The position numbers and the translations under genes are program-made. Of a stretch of DNA of 64,000 bases, positions 51,949 through 60,805 are shown in pieces; position 1 is the first letter of the stretch, and each line of letters begins with the position of its first letter. Source of the DNA: Pengzhenrongella sicca (lineage in GTDB: Bacteria > Actinomycetota > Actinomycetes > Actinomycetales > Cellulomonadaceae); NCBI RefSeq assembly GCF_017569225.1, contig NZ_CP071868.1, positions 2,108,001-2,172,000 on the forward strand, written 5' to 3'. The notes under the pieces are model-generated. The model searched no databases. It saw only the letters and a program-made list of their open reading frames with translations, and had not been told where the DNA came from.

Positions 51949-54186
51949 GTGACCGCTGTAGAGCTTGACCACGTGACATCTGGTGCTGAGCCGGCCGTCG
52001 GCCGGCGCGAGATGACCGTCCTCAAGCGCGACGGCCGCCGCCTGCCGTTCGACCACGCGCGCATCCGCGCGGCGCTCGCGAAGGCCTTCGTCGAGGTGCA
52101 CGGCTCCATGACCCCGATGGCGGACTTCACGCTCGCGGACCTGGTCGAGCGCATCGAGCAGGAGCTCGGCGAGCGGTTCACGGACGCGGTCAAGATCTAC
52201 GAGATCCAGAACGTCGTCGAGCACATCCTGCTAGAGAGCCACGAGTACGAGGTCGCGGAGCGCTACATCAGCTACCGCGTCCAACGCGACTTCGCCCGGA
52301 GCAAGACCACGGACATCAACCACTCGATCGTGCAGCTGATCGACAAAGAGTCCGCGGTCGTGCACGAGAACGCCAACAAGGACAGCGACGTCTTCAACAC
52401 CCAGCGCGACCTGACGGCCGGCGCCGTCGGCAAGGCGATCGGCCTGCGGATGCTGCCGCCGCACGTCGCGAACGCCCACCAGAAGGGCGACATCCACTAC
52501 CACGACCTCGACTACCACCCCTACTCGCCGATGACGAACTGCTGCCTGATCGACTTCGGCACGATGCTCGCCGAGGGCTTCCGGATCGGCAACGCCCAGG
52601 TCGACCCGCCGCGCTCGATCCAGACGGCGACCGCGCAGATCTCGCAGATCATCGCGAACGTCTCCTCGAGCCAGTACGGCGGCTGCTCGGCCAACCGCAT
52701 CGACGAGCTGCTCGCGCCCTACGCCGCGAAGAACTTCGAGAAGCACCTGGCCGAGGCCCAGGAGTGGATCGCCGAGGAGTCGCGCTGGCACCCGTATGCG
52801 CAGGAGAAGACGCGCAAGGACATCTACGACGCGATGCAGAGCCTCGAGTACGAGATCAACACGCTGTTCACGTCCAACGGGCAGACGCCGTTCACCACCC
52901 TCGGCTTCGGGCTCGGCACGAGCTGGCTCGAGCGCGAGATCCAGCGCGCCATCCTCCAGATCCGCATCGGCGGCCTCGGGGGAGAGCGGCGCACCGCGAT
53001 CTTCCCGAAGCTCATCTTCACGATCCGCCGCGGCCTGAACCTCGAGCCGGGCGACCCGAACTACGACCTCAAGCAGCTCGCGGTGGAGTGCGCGACCAAG
53101 CGCATGTACCCCGACGTCCTCAACTACGACAAGATCGTCGAGCTGACCGGCAGCTTCAAGGTGCCGATGGGCTGCCGTTCGTTCCTGCAGGGCTGGACGG
53201 ACGAGGACGGCAAGGACGTCGCCGAGGGCCGGATGAACCTCGGCGTGGTCACGCTCAACCTCCCGCGCATCGCCCTCGAGGCCCGCGGCAGCCAGGAGGC
53301 GTTCTGGGCGCTGCTCGAGGAGCGGCTGAGCACGGTGCACGACGCCCTGGTGTACCGGATCGAGCGGTGCACGCAGGCCGTGCCCGGCAACGCGCCGATC
53401 CTGTACGTGCACGGCGCGTTCGGCAAGCGCCTGAGCCCCGACGACGACGTCGACAGCCTGTTCAAGGGCGGGCGCGCCACGGTTTCGCTCGGCTACATCG
53501 GGCTGTACGAGGTGGCGGCAGCGTTCTACGGCGGCGAGTGGGAGGGCGACCCGGCGGCGAAGGCGTTCACGCTGGCGATCCTGGAGTCGCTGCACTCCCA
53601 CGCGGGCGACTGGACGGCCGAGCACGGCTACCAGTTCAGCGTCTACTCGACCCCGAGCGAGTCCCTGACCGACCGCTTCTGCCGGCTCGACAAGGCGAAG
53701 TTCGGCTCGGTCCCGGACATCACCGACAAGGACTACTACACCAACAGCTTCCACTACGACGTGCGCAAGAGCCCGACGCCGTTCGAGAAGCTGGACTTCG
53801 AGAAGGACTACCCGGCGTTCACCTCGGGCGGGTTCATCCACTACTGCGAGTACCCCGTGCTGCAGCAGAACCCGAAGGCCCTCGAGGCGGTCTGGGACTA
53901 CTCCTACGACCGGATCGGCTACCTCGGCACGAACACGCCGATCGACCACTGCTACGCGTGCGGCTTCACCGGCGACTTCGAGCCGACGGCGCGCGGGTTC
54001 GCCTGCCCGGGCTGCGGCAACGCCGACCCGCGCACGTGCGACGTCGTCAAGCGCACCTGCGGCTACCTCGGCAACCCGCAGGCGCGCCCGATGGTGCACG
54101 GTCGGCACTCCGAGATCACCGCGCGCGTCAAGCACATGGTCGGCGGCGCCGACCCCCTGGGCGCGCCGGCGCCCGACGTCGCCTGA
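51949..54186 (+). CDS. nrdD: Anaerobic (class III) ribonucleoside-triphosphate reductase
   Basis: Reduces ribonucleoside triphosphates to deoxy forms in the absence of oxygen, using a glycyl radical. The 745-residue protein has an N-terminal ATP-cone (VLKRDGRRLPFDHARIRAAL, about 20-40 onward) for allosteric control and the ten-stranded barrel. The zinc-binding cysteines are Cys668/Cys671 (CYACGF) and Cys686/Cys689 (CPGC), and the radical glycine is in RTCGYLG (Gly705). GTG 51949 has GAGGAG five bases upstream. The activase gene nrdG follows after 9 bp. Two NrdR boxes precede it. Its presence implies growth or survival without oxygen. Confidence 0.97.
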   Translation: MTAVELDHVTSGAEPAVGRREMTVLKRDGRRLPFDHARIRAALAKAFVEVHGSMTPMADFTLADLVERIEQELGERFTDAVKIYEIQNVVEHILLESHEYEVAERYISYRVQRDFARSKTTDINHSIVQLIDKESAVVHENANKDSDVFNTQRDLTAGAVGKAIGLRMLPPHVANAHQKGDIHYHDLDYHPYSPMTNCCLIDFGTMLAEGFRIGNAQVDPPRSIQTATAQISQIIANVSSSQYGGCSANRIDELLAPYAAKNFEKHLAEAQEWIAEESRWHPYAQEKTRKDIYDAMQSLEYEINTLFTSNGQTPFTTLGFGLGTSWLEREIQRAILQIRIGGLGGERRTAIFPKLIFTIRRGLNLEPGDPNYDLKQLAVECATKRMYPDVLNYDKIVELTGSFKVPMGCRSFLQGWTDEDGKDVAEGRMNLGVVTLNLPRIALEARGSQEAFWALLEERLSTVHDALVYRIERCTQAVPGNAPILYVHGAFGKRLSPDDDVDSLFKGGRATVSLGYIGLYEVAAAFYGGEWEGDPAAKAFTLAILESLHSHAGDWTAEHGYQFSVYSTPSESLTDRFCRLDKAKFGSVPDITDKDYYTNSFHYDVRKSPTPFEKLDFEKDYPAFTSGGFIHYCEYPVLQQNPKALEAVWDYSYDRIGYLGTNTPIDHCYACGFTGDFEPTARGFACPGCGNADPRTCDVVKRTCGYLGNPQARPMVHGRHSEITARVKHMVGGADPLGAPAPDVA

Positions 54187-54195
54187 GGGCGCCGC

Positions 54196-54825
54196 GTGCG
54201 CATCCCCGAGCCGGGGCAGTGGCAGGCGGAGAAGGTCAGCCAGGGGTACGTCGCCGACTACAAGCCGTTCGAGTTCGTCGACGGCGAGGGCGTGCGCTGC
54301 AGCCTGTACGTCAGCGGGTGCCTGTTCGCGTGCGAGGGCTGCTTCAACGAGCGGACCTGGAACTTTCGGTACGGGCAGCCCTACACCGACGAGCTCGAGC
54401 AGCGGGTGCTCGCCGACCTCGCGCACGAGTCGGTGCAGGGGCTGACCCTGCTTGGCGGCGAGCCCTTCCTCAACACCCAGGTGTGCCTGCGGCTGGCGCG
54501 CCGCGTGCGTGCGGAGTTCGGCGCGGGCAAGGACATCTGGTGCTGGAGCGGCTACACGTTCGAGCAGCTGCTGGCCGAGACGCCCGACAAGGTCGAGCTG
54601 CTCGGGCAGCTCGACGTGCTGGTCGACGGCCCGTTCGAGATCGCGCTGCGGGACCTGACGCTGCAGTTCCGGGGCAGCAGCAACCAGCGGGTGCTGGATG
54701 TGCCGGCGTCGCTGGCCGCGGGCGAGGCCGTGCCGTGGGCGCGGGGCGCCGACGCGACGCAGCGCTACGAGCAGGTGGCCCACCGGCCGCTCGACCAGCA
54801 CGAGCGCACCCGGAGCCCCCGCTAG
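54196..54825 (+). CDS. nrdG: Anaerobic ribonucleotide reductase activating protein (radical SAM)
   Basis: Generates the glycyl radical on NrdD with S-adenosylmethionine and a 4Fe-4S cluster. The 209-residue protein has the cluster motif CLFACEGC (Cys42, Cys46, Cys49) and the SAM-contacting GGEPF (about 87-91). GTG 54196 has GAGG about eight bases upstream and is only 9 bp after the nrdD stop, so the genes form one operon. The length is slightly above the usual 150-200 because of a C-terminal polar extension. Confidence 0.95.
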   Translation: MRIPEPGQWQAEKVSQGYVADYKPFEFVDGEGVRCSLYVSGCLFACEGCFNERTWNFRYGQPYTDELEQRVLADLAHESVQGLTLLGGEPFLNTQVCLRLARRVRAEFGAGKDIWCWSGYTFEQLLAETPDKVELLGQLDVLVDGPFEIALRDLTLQFRGSSNQRVLDVPASLAAGEAVPWARGADATQRYEQVAHRPLDQHERTRSPR

Positions 54826-54833
54826 CCTGCTAA

Positions 54834-54847
54834 CATCTGCACAGATG
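54834..54847. promoter_or_regulatory. Likely ArsR/SmtB-type operator
   Basis: CATCTG, two bases CA, CAGATG form an imperfectly spaced palindrome in the short gap between nrdG and the ArsR-type gene, 18 bp before its ATG. Location and symmetry make it the best candidate for autoregulation by the metal sensor. Confidence 0.55.
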
Positions 54848-54865
54848 CGCATACGTGGAGGTGTC

Positions 54866-55243
54866 ATGGCTCAGGTTCTCCCGCTGGACTCGTGCGAGGT
54901 CGTCGCGGTCGACCCGGACAAGGTCGCGCTCGCCCGCGAGAGCACGCCCGGCCTGGACGAGGCCGCCGCCCTCGCGCAGCTGTTCAAGCTGCTCGGCGAT
55001 CCCACCCGCACGCGCATCCTGTACGCGCTGCTCGGGGCGGGGGAGCTGTGCGTGTGCGACCTCGCGGCCGTCGTCGGGGTGCCGGAGACGACCGTCTCCC
55101 AGGCGCTGCGGCTGCTGCGGACCGCGGGAGCCGTCGACAACCGGCGCGCGGGCCGGATGGTGTTCTACCGGTTGGCCGACGCGCACGTGCGGATGCTGCT
55201 GGACCTGTCCCGCGAGCACACGCGCCACGACGGGGCACGCTGA
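54866..55243 (+). CDS. ArsR/SmtB family metal-sensing repressor (CadC-like)
   Basis: A 125-residue winged-helix repressor. The N-terminal DSCEVVAVDPDKV resembles CadC, with Cys10 but not the second N-terminal cysteine. Helix 3 has ELCVCDL (Cys62, Cys64), the toxic-metal site. The alpha-5 site residues fall at Asp105, His107, His118 and His121 (CadC/SmtB have Glu at the last), so a zinc-type site is also plausible. Metal binding should release DNA. ATG 54866 has GGAGG four bases upstream. The CDF exporter gene overlaps its stop by one base, so they form an operon controlled by this protein. Cd, Pb or Zn are candidate inducers. Confidence 0.9.
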   Translation: MAQVLPLDSCEVVAVDPDKVALARESTPGLDEAAALAQLFKLLGDPTRTRILYALLGAGELCVCDLAAVVGVPETTVSQALRLLRTAGAVDNRRAGRMVFYRLADAHVRMLLDLSREHTRHDGAR

Positions 55244-56154
55244 TGGGCGCCGGGCACAGCCACGCGCGGCCCGCCGAGCACGCCGGCGGCCGGTTCCGCT
55301 CCCGGCTCGCGGCGGCCTTCGCGCTCACCGCGGCGTTCTTCGTCGTCGAGCTCGCCGTCGGCCTGGTCTCCGGCTCCCTCGCGCTGATCTCCGACGCCGG
55401 GCACATGGCGGCCGACGTCGTCGCCCTGGGCGCGAGCCTCGTCGCGACCCGCATCGCCACCCGCCCGGACAAGACGGGGCGGCGCACCTACGGGTCGTAC
55501 CGCGCCGAGGTCTTCGCCTCCGGCCTGACCGTGCTGATCATGCTCGGCGTCGGCGGCTACGTGCTCGTGGAGGGCCTGAGCCGGCTCGGGCAGGCGCCCG
55601 TGGTCGCGTCCGGGGCGATGCTCGTCGTCGGCGCGCTCGGCCTCGCGATCAACGTCGCGTCCATGGCGCTCCTGCGCAGCGGGTCGAAGGACAGCCTCAA
55701 CGTGCGCGGCGCGTACTTCGAGGTGATCGCCGACGCCGCCGGCTCGGTTGGGGTCATGGCGGCGGGCCTGCTCATCATCGTCACGGGACAGCAGGTCTGG
55801 GACGTGCTGGTCGCGGTCGCGATCGCCGTCTTCGTCCTGGTGCGGGCCTGCGTGCTCGGCCGGCAGGTGCTCGCTGTCCTCGGCCAGCACGCGCCCGAGG
55901 GCATCGATCCGGACGCCGTCGCGGCCAGCCTCGGCGCCGTCGGCGGCGTCGCGCAGGTGCACGACGTGCACGTGTGGGCGCTCACGTCGGGCATGAACGT
56001 GGCCACGGCGCACCTCGTCGCGGCGGAGCTCGCCGACCATCACGCCGTGCTGGACGCCGCGCGCGACGTGCTGCAGGACCGGTTCGGCATCGCCCACGCG
56101 ACGCTTCAGGTCGAGCCCGCGAGCCACCACGGCTGTCAGGATCTCGCCTGGTAG
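55243..56154 (+). CDS. Cation diffusion facilitator family metal exporter
   Basis: A 303-residue CDF protein with six spans and a C-terminal cytoplasmic domain. Span 2 has SDAGHMAAD (Asp51, His54, Asp58) and span 5 has NVRGAYFEVIAD, in which the usual HxxxD reads Glu160-x3-Asp164, a variant seen in actinobacterial members. A His-containing start (GHSH) and the C-terminal VHDVHVWALTSG and SHHGC motifs fit zinc/cadmium handling. It exports divalent metal in exchange for protons. ATG 55243 overlaps the ArsR-type stop (TGATG), so expression is coupled to the sensor. Confidence 0.92.
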   Translation: MGAGHSHARPAEHAGGRFRSRLAAAFALTAAFFVVELAVGLVSGSLALISDAGHMAADVVALGASLVATRIATRPDKTGRRTYGSYRAEVFASGLTVLIMLGVGGYVLVEGLSRLGQAPVVASGAMLVVGALGLAINVASMALLRSGSKDSLNVRGAYFEVIADAAGSVGVMAAGLLIIVTGQQVWDVLVAVAIAVFVLVRACVLGRQVLAVLGQHAPEGIDPDAVAASLGAVGGVAQVHDVHVWALTSGMNVATAHLVAAELADHHAVLDAARDVLQDRFGIAHATLQVEPASHHGCQDLAW

Positions 56155-56192
56155 CAGTGCCCCGATCGATGCGGTCCTGTGACCTGGGTCAC

Positions 56193-56208
56193 TTGACTAC
56201 GTAGACAA
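56193..56208. promoter_or_regulatory. LacI-type operator, upstream copy
   Basis: TTGACTACGTAGACAA is a 16-bp inverted repeat with one mismatched pair around CTACGTAG. A second copy lies 24 bp downstream, on nearly the same face (a little over two turns). Confidence 0.75.
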
Positions 56209-56216
56209 TGGTCCGC

Positions 56217-56232
56217 TTGACTACGTAGCCAA
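56217..56232. promoter_or_regulatory. LacI-type operator, downstream copy
   Basis: TTGACTACGTAGCCAA differs from the upstream copy at one base. Together they precede the lacI start at 56262 by 30-70 bp and differ clearly from the TCGAACCGG-type sites of the other LacI operon, predicting separate regulons. Confidence 0.75.
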
Positions 56233-56261
56233 TCGACATTGACGTCGAAAGGGGACGCGCC

Positions 56262-57299
56262 GTGGCCGGCGAGATCGTGACCCGCAAGGGCCGCCCCGTC
56301 GTTGCCATGGACGTGGCCCGGGCCGCCGGGGTGTCGCAGAAGACGGTCTCGCGTGTCATCAATGGCGACCCGCACGTGCGGCCCGCGGTGCGCGAGCGGG
56401 TCCAGCACGCGATCGTCGCGCTGGGGTACCGGCCCAACCGCGCGGCGCGCAACCTCGTGCTCGGGCGCAGCCTGACGATCGGCGTGCTGTCGGTCGGCTC
56501 GACCGACTACGGCCCGTCCTCGCTCATGGTCGCCGCCGAGCACGCGATCCGCAGCGCGCGGTACGCGATGTCGGTCATCAACACGTTCGAGGACGAGTCT
56601 GAGACGATCACCGGCGCGCTGCACGACCTCGTGGGCCAGGGCGTGGACGGGATCGTGGTCAACGAGCCGGTCGGGTCGTTCTCGCTCGACCGGGGCACCA
56701 TCGGCGACCTGCCGGTGCTGAGCCTGTCCGGGCCTTACGGGATCTCGACCAACGAGGTGGTCGCCGACGCCGACCAGGGCGCGGGCGCGCGGGGCGCGAC
56801 CGAGCACCTGCTCGGGCTCGGGCATCGCACGGTGCACCACCTCGCGGGCCCGGTCGGCTGGCGCTCGTCCGCGCTGCGGCTCGAGGGCTGGCGCGGCGCG
56901 CTCGCCGCGGCCGGCGCGGCGCAGCCGCCCGTGCAGCACGGGGACTGGACGGCCCAGTCCGGGTACGCGCTGGGCGCCCGCCTGGCGGCCGACCCCGCGG
57001 TCACGGCCGTCTTCGTCGCGAACGATCAGATGGCCATCGGCCTGCTGCGCGCGCTGGCGGAGGCAGGCCGGGACGTGCCGGGCGACGTGAGCGTCGTCGG
57101 CTTCGACGACGTCCCCGAGGCCGCGTACCTGTCGCGGGCCCTGACCACCGTCCGCCAGGACCTCGCGCACCTGGCCATGTTCGGGGTCGGCCTGCTCATC
57201 GACGCCATCTCGAACCCGCGGCGGCAGGACCGCCGCGAGAACGTCCCGGTCGAGCTCGTGGTCCGGGAGACGACGGCCGCAGCGCCACCCGGGCGCTGA
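56262..57299 (+). CDS. LacI family transcriptional regulator
   Basis: A 345-residue LacI/GalR repressor. The DNA-binding head is VAMDVARAAGVSQKTVSRVINGDPHV (about 14-39), with RPNRAARNLVLGRS as the hinge and an effector domain ending in the typical VSVVGFDDVPEAAYLSRALTTVRQD. GTG 56262 has AAAGGGGA about seven bases upstream. Two near-identical palindromes lie directly before it. The binding-protein gene follows after 71 bp without a separate operator, so repression of the promoter before lacI probably controls the whole operon, including the transporter and both GH42 genes. Confidence 0.93.
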   Translation: MAGEIVTRKGRPVVAMDVARAAGVSQKTVSRVINGDPHVRPAVRERVQHAIVALGYRPNRAARNLVLGRSLTIGVLSVGSTDYGPSSLMVAAEHAIRSARYAMSVINTFEDESETITGALHDLVGQGVDGIVVNEPVGSFSLDRGTIGDLPVLSLSGPYGISTNEVVADADQGAGARGATEHLLGLGHRTVHHLAGPVGWRSSALRLEGWRGALAAAGAAQPPVQHGDWTAQSGYALGARLAADPAVTAVFVANDQMAIGLLRALAEAGRDVPGDVSVVGFDDVPEAAYLSRALTTVRQDLAHLAMFGVGLLIDAISNPRRQDRRENVPVELVVRETTAAAPPGR

Positions 57300-57370
57300 C
57301 CGACACCCCACGAAGGCACGGCACCGCAACGCAGCGGACACCCAACGCAGGGCACACGAAGGAGTGGAGC

Positions 57371-58753
57371 ATGTCGCGAACGACGAACACGTGGCGTCGC
57401 AAGGCCACGGGACTCACCGCAGGGATGGCTGTGGCCGCCATGGCGCTCACGGCCTGCAGCGGCGGGGACTCGGGCGGGGACGCCGCCGAGACCACCACGA
57501 CGGTCAGCCAGGCGGACATCGACGAGGCGATGACGACGCCGACCAAGCTCACGTTCTGGACGTGGGTGCCGGACATCGAGAACCAGGTCCAGCTGTTCAT
57601 GGACGAGTACCCGGCGATCGAGGTCGAGGTGGTCAACGTCGGTCAGGGCGCCGACCACTACAAGAAGCTGCGCAGCGCGCTGCAGGCGGGCAAGGGTGCG
57701 CCAGACGTCGCGCAGCTCGAGTTCCAGCACGTGCAGTCGTTCGCACTCGGCGACAACCTGCTCGACCTGACGCCGTACATCCCCGCCGACACGGGCGAGG
57801 ACTACGTCGACTGGGTGTGGCAGCAGGTCCAGTCGACGGACGGCTCGAAGGTCTGGAGCATCCCGCAGGACGCGGGCCCGCTGGGCCAGCTCTACCGCGA
57901 GGACATCCTGACGGCGCACGGCATCGAGGTGCCGACCACCTGGGACGACTTCGCCGTCGCCGCGAAGACGCTGCACGAGGCGGACCCGAACGTCTACCTC
58001 ACCAACATGCCGGGCAACGACATGGGCCAGTTCGCGGGCATGCTCTGGCAGGCCGGGGCCCGGCCGTTCGGCTGGGACGGCGACCAGGAGGTCACGATCG
58101 ACGTCACCTCGGACGAGGCGACGAAGGTGGCGCAGTACTGGCAGGACCTGATCCAGGCCGACCTCGTCTCGGTCGACCCGGACTTCACCGACGGGTGGTA
58201 CCAGGGCCTGGCCAACGGCAAGTACGCCAGCTGGGCGCCCGCCGCCGCGTGGGGCCCGGTCTTCCTGCAGGGCACGGCCGCGAACACGTCGGGGCTGTGG
58301 CGCGCCGCCAACGTCCCGCAGTGGGACGCCTCCGGCGACCCGGTGTCGGCGAACTGGGGCGGCTCGTCCGACGCGGTGCTCGCGAGCAGCGAGAACCCGA
58401 TCGCCGCGGCCCAGCTCGCGCTCTGGATCAACCACGACCCGGTGTCGACCCTGAAGTTCGCGAACGAGCAGTTCCTGTTCCCCACGACCACGGACACGCT
58501 CGCCAACCCCGAGTTCACCGACCTCGAGCCGGAGTTCTACGGGGGTCAGCAGGTGAACAAGCTCTTCGCGGAGATCTCCGAGACGGTGCCCCAGGACTTC
58601 GGCTGGCTGCCGTTCATGGACTACGCCTACTCGGCCGGTCAGGAGACGGTGGGCAAGGCGATCGCCGACAAGGGCGACATCGTGGCCGCGCTCCAGGCGT
58701 GGCAGGACGACCTCGTCAGCTACGCCGAGCAGCAGGGTTTCACCGTCAAGTAG
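57371..58753 (+). CDS. Sugar ABC transporter substrate-binding lipoprotein
   Basis: A 460-residue extracytoplasmic binding protein. The signal peptide ends in LTAC (lipidated Cys29), followed by a Gly/Ser/Asp tether. The CUT1-type fold includes TFWTWVPDIE, a QDAGPLGQLY segment and several aromatic residues likely to contact sugar. ATG 57371 has AAGGAGTGGAG upstream. It is separated from the permease genes by a 44-nt perfect palindrome that probably raises its message level relative to theirs. The substrate is inferred from the downstream GH42 enzymes as a beta-galactoside-containing oligosaccharide. Confidence 0.93.
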   Translation: MSRTTNTWRRKATGLTAGMAVAAMALTACSGGDSGGDAAETTTTVSQADIDEAMTTPTKLTFWTWVPDIENQVQLFMDEYPAIEVEVVNVGQGADHYKKLRSALQAGKGAPDVAQLEFQHVQSFALGDNLLDLTPYIPADTGEDYVDWVWQQVQSTDGSKVWSIPQDAGPLGQLYREDILTAHGIEVPTTWDDFAVAAKTLHEADPNVYLTNMPGNDMGQFAGMLWQAGARPFGWDGDQEVTIDVTSDEATKVAQYWQDLIQADLVSVDPDFTDGWYQGLANGKYASWAPAAAWGPVFLQGTAANTSGLWRAANVPQWDASGDPVSANWGGSSDAVLASSENPIAAAQLALWINHDPVSTLKFANEQFLFPTTTDTLANPEFTDLEPEFYGGQQVNKLFAEISETVPQDFGWLPFMDYAYSAGQETVGKAIADKGDIVAALQAWQDDLVSYAEQQGFTVK

Positions 58754-58759
58754 GGACCT

Positions 58760-58803
58760 GCGCCGGCCCCGCCGCCCGCCCGGGCGGGCGGCGGGGCCGG
58801 CGC
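58760..58803. repeat. 44-nt perfect palindrome between binding-protein and permease genes
   Basis: The 22 bases 58760-58781 are the exact reverse complement of 58782-58803, all G or C, followed by a C-run. It begins 6 bp after the binding-protein stop and ends 33 bp before the permease start. In RNA it would fold into an extremely stable hairpin. There is no T-run, so a 3'-end stabiliser or partial attenuator is more likely than a full terminator. Confidence 0.85.
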
Positions 58804-58836
58804 CCCCCCGCTCGAGCCAAGGCCAAGGAGATCACC

Positions 58837-59796
58837 ATGACGTCAGTTGAGACCCGCCTGCCGGCGGGGCGGGCGCCGGCCGCCACCGCGCCGCCCAGGC
58901 GCCGGGGACCGTCGCCGATGCGCCGGCGCGAGAACGCCGCCGCCTACATCCTCATCACGCCCTTCGTGGTCGTGTTCGCGCTGCTCATCGTCGTTCCGAT
59001 CATCTACTCCGGCTACCTCAGCCTGTACCGCGAGCAACTGGTGGGCGGCAACACCTTCGTCGGCCTGGAGAACTACTCCCGGGCCTTGAGCGACTCGTCC
59101 TTCCTATCCGGCGTCGGGCGGATGGCCGTGTTCCTCGTCATCCAGGTGCCGATCATGCTGGGCCTGGCGCTGCTGTTCGCGCTGCTGCTCGACGCGGGCG
59201 TGCTCTACCTGGGCAAGTTCATCCGGCTCGGCATCTTCATCCCGTACGCCGTGCCCAGCGTGATCGCCGCCCTCATGTGGGGGTACCTGTACGGCACCGA
59301 CTTCGGCCCCGCCGCGCAGATCGCCGAGCGGCTCGGGATCTCGGCGCCGCCGTTCCTGTCGCAGGACTGGATGCTGTTCTCGATCATGAACATCGTCACG
59401 TGGTCGTTCATCGGCTACAACATGATCATCTTGTACGCGGCGCTGCGGTCCATCCCGTCCGAGCTGTTCGACGCGGCCGCGGTGGACGGCGCCGGGCGCA
59501 TCAGGACCGCCGTGAGCATCAAGATCCCCGCGATCCGCCCCGCGCTCATCCTCACCGCGATCTTCTCGGTGATCGGCACGTTCCAGCTCTTCACGGAGCC
59601 GAACCTGCTGCGCTCGCTCGCGCCCAACGTGATCGGCACCGACTACACGCCCAACATGTACGCCTACAACCTCGCGTTCATCAACCGGGACAGCAACTAC
59701 GCGGCGGCGATCGCCTTCATCCTGGGCGTCGTGATCATGATCGTGTCCTACACGGTCCAGCTGTCCACCCAGCGCAAGGAGCGTGCAGCCCGATGA
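58837..59796 (+). CDS. Carbohydrate ABC transporter permease (MalF type)
   Basis: A 319-residue CUT1 permease with six spans after a Pro/Arg-rich leader of about 35 residues. The first span is YILITPFVVVFALLIVVPII. The EAA loop reads LFDAAAVDGAGRIRTAVSIKIPAIRP. ATG 58837 has AAGGAG seven bases upstream; the longer upstream frame runs through the binding-protein gene out of phase. It overlaps the next permease by 4 bp and forms the pore with it. Confidence 0.92.
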   Translation: MTSVETRLPAGRAPAATAPPRRRGPSPMRRRENAAAYILITPFVVVFALLIVVPIIYSGYLSLYREQLVGGNTFVGLENYSRALSDSSFLSGVGRMAVFLVIQVPIMLGLALLFALLLDAGVLYLGKFIRLGIFIPYAVPSVIAALMWGYLYGTDFGPAAQIAERLGISAPPFLSQDWMLFSIMNIVTWSFIGYNMIILYAALRSIPSELFDAAAVDGAGRIRTAVSIKIPAIRPALILTAIFSVIGTFQLFTEPNLLRSLAPNVIGTDYTPNMYAYNLAFINRDSNYAAAIAFILGVVIMIVSYTVQLSTQRKERAAR

Positions 59797-60743
59797 CGAC
59801 TCGCACCGCAGCCGACGGCACCGCGCTGGCCGGCGTGCGCACCGACACCACCGTGCCGCCCGAGCGCCCGCGCTCGCGCCGGCGGTACTCCGCCGACAAG
59901 CCGCAGCGCAGCACGGCGCTCACCGTCATGATGGTCGCCGTTCTGCTCTACTTCCTCATCCCGTTGTGGTGGCTCCTGGTCGCCTCGACCAAGTCGAACG
60001 CGGACCTGTTCTCGACGTTCGGCCTGTGGTTCTCCGGGACCAACTCGCTGTGGGTCAACATCCAGGCGGTGTTCACGGCCGACGACGGCGTGTACCTGCT
60101 GTGGCTGCGCAACTCGCTCTTCTACGCAGTGGTCAGCGCGGTCGGGGCGGCGTTCCTGGCGACGATGGCGGGCTACGCGTTCGCCAAGTACCGGTTCCCG
60201 GGCGGCAACGCGATCTTCAGCGCGATCCTGGGGGCGGTCATGATCCCAATGACCGCGCTCACCATCCCCACGTACCTGCTGTTCGCCAACGCCGGCCTGA
60301 CCAACACGCCGTGGGCGATCATCCTGCCGTCCCTGGTCAGCCCGTTCGGGGTCTACCTCATGCGCGTGTACGCCGCCGACGCCGTCGACGAGACGCTGCT
60401 CGAGGCCGCCCGCGTGGACGGCGCCGGCGAGCTGCGGATCTTCTTCGGCGTCGCGTTCCGGCTGCTCGTGCCGGGCATGGTCACCGTGCTGCTGTTCGCG
60501 CTCGTGGCGACCTGGAACAACTACTTCCTGCCGCTGATCATGCTCAACAGCCCGCACCTGTACCCGCTGACGGTCGGCCTCGCGCAGTGGCAGGGCGCGG
60601 CGGCCGCGGGCGGCGGGTCGAAGGCGCTGTTCTCGTCCATCGTCACGGGCTCGTTCCTGTCGATCATCCCGCTCGTGATCGCCTTCCTGTTCCTGCAGCG
60701 GTACTGGCAGTCCGGGCTCGCCAGCGGCGCGGTCAAGGGCTGA
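59793..60743 (+). CDS. Carbohydrate ABC transporter permease (MalG type)
   Basis: A 316-residue CUT1 permease with six spans. After a ~40-residue basic leader comes MMVAVLLYFLIPLWWLLVAS. The EAA loop is LLEAARVDGAGELRIFFGVAFRLLVP, and the C-terminus RYWQSGLASGAVKG is typical of MalG proteins. ATG 59793 sits in an ATGA overlap with the MalF-type gene. No ATPase gene is found in this operon either, so an MsmX-like shared ATPase elsewhere is expected. Confidence 0.92.
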   Translation: MTTRTAADGTALAGVRTDTTVPPERPRSRRRYSADKPQRSTALTVMMVAVLLYFLIPLWWLLVASTKSNADLFSTFGLWFSGTNSLWVNIQAVFTADDGVYLLWLRNSLFYAVVSAVGAAFLATMAGYAFAKYRFPGGNAIFSAILGAVMIPMTALTIPTYLLFANAGLTNTPWAIILPSLVSPFGVYLMRVYAADAVDETLLEAARVDGAGELRIFFGVAFRLLVPGMVTVLLFALVATWNNYFLPLIMLNSPHLYPLTVGLAQWQGAAAAGGGSKALFSSIVTGSFLSIIPLVIAFLFLQRYWQSGLASGAVKG

Positions 60744-60805
60744 CGGGGCCCGCCAGCCCGCCCGCCCGCGCGCGTCCCTCACCCTTCGACGTGGAGAAGA
60801 CACCC

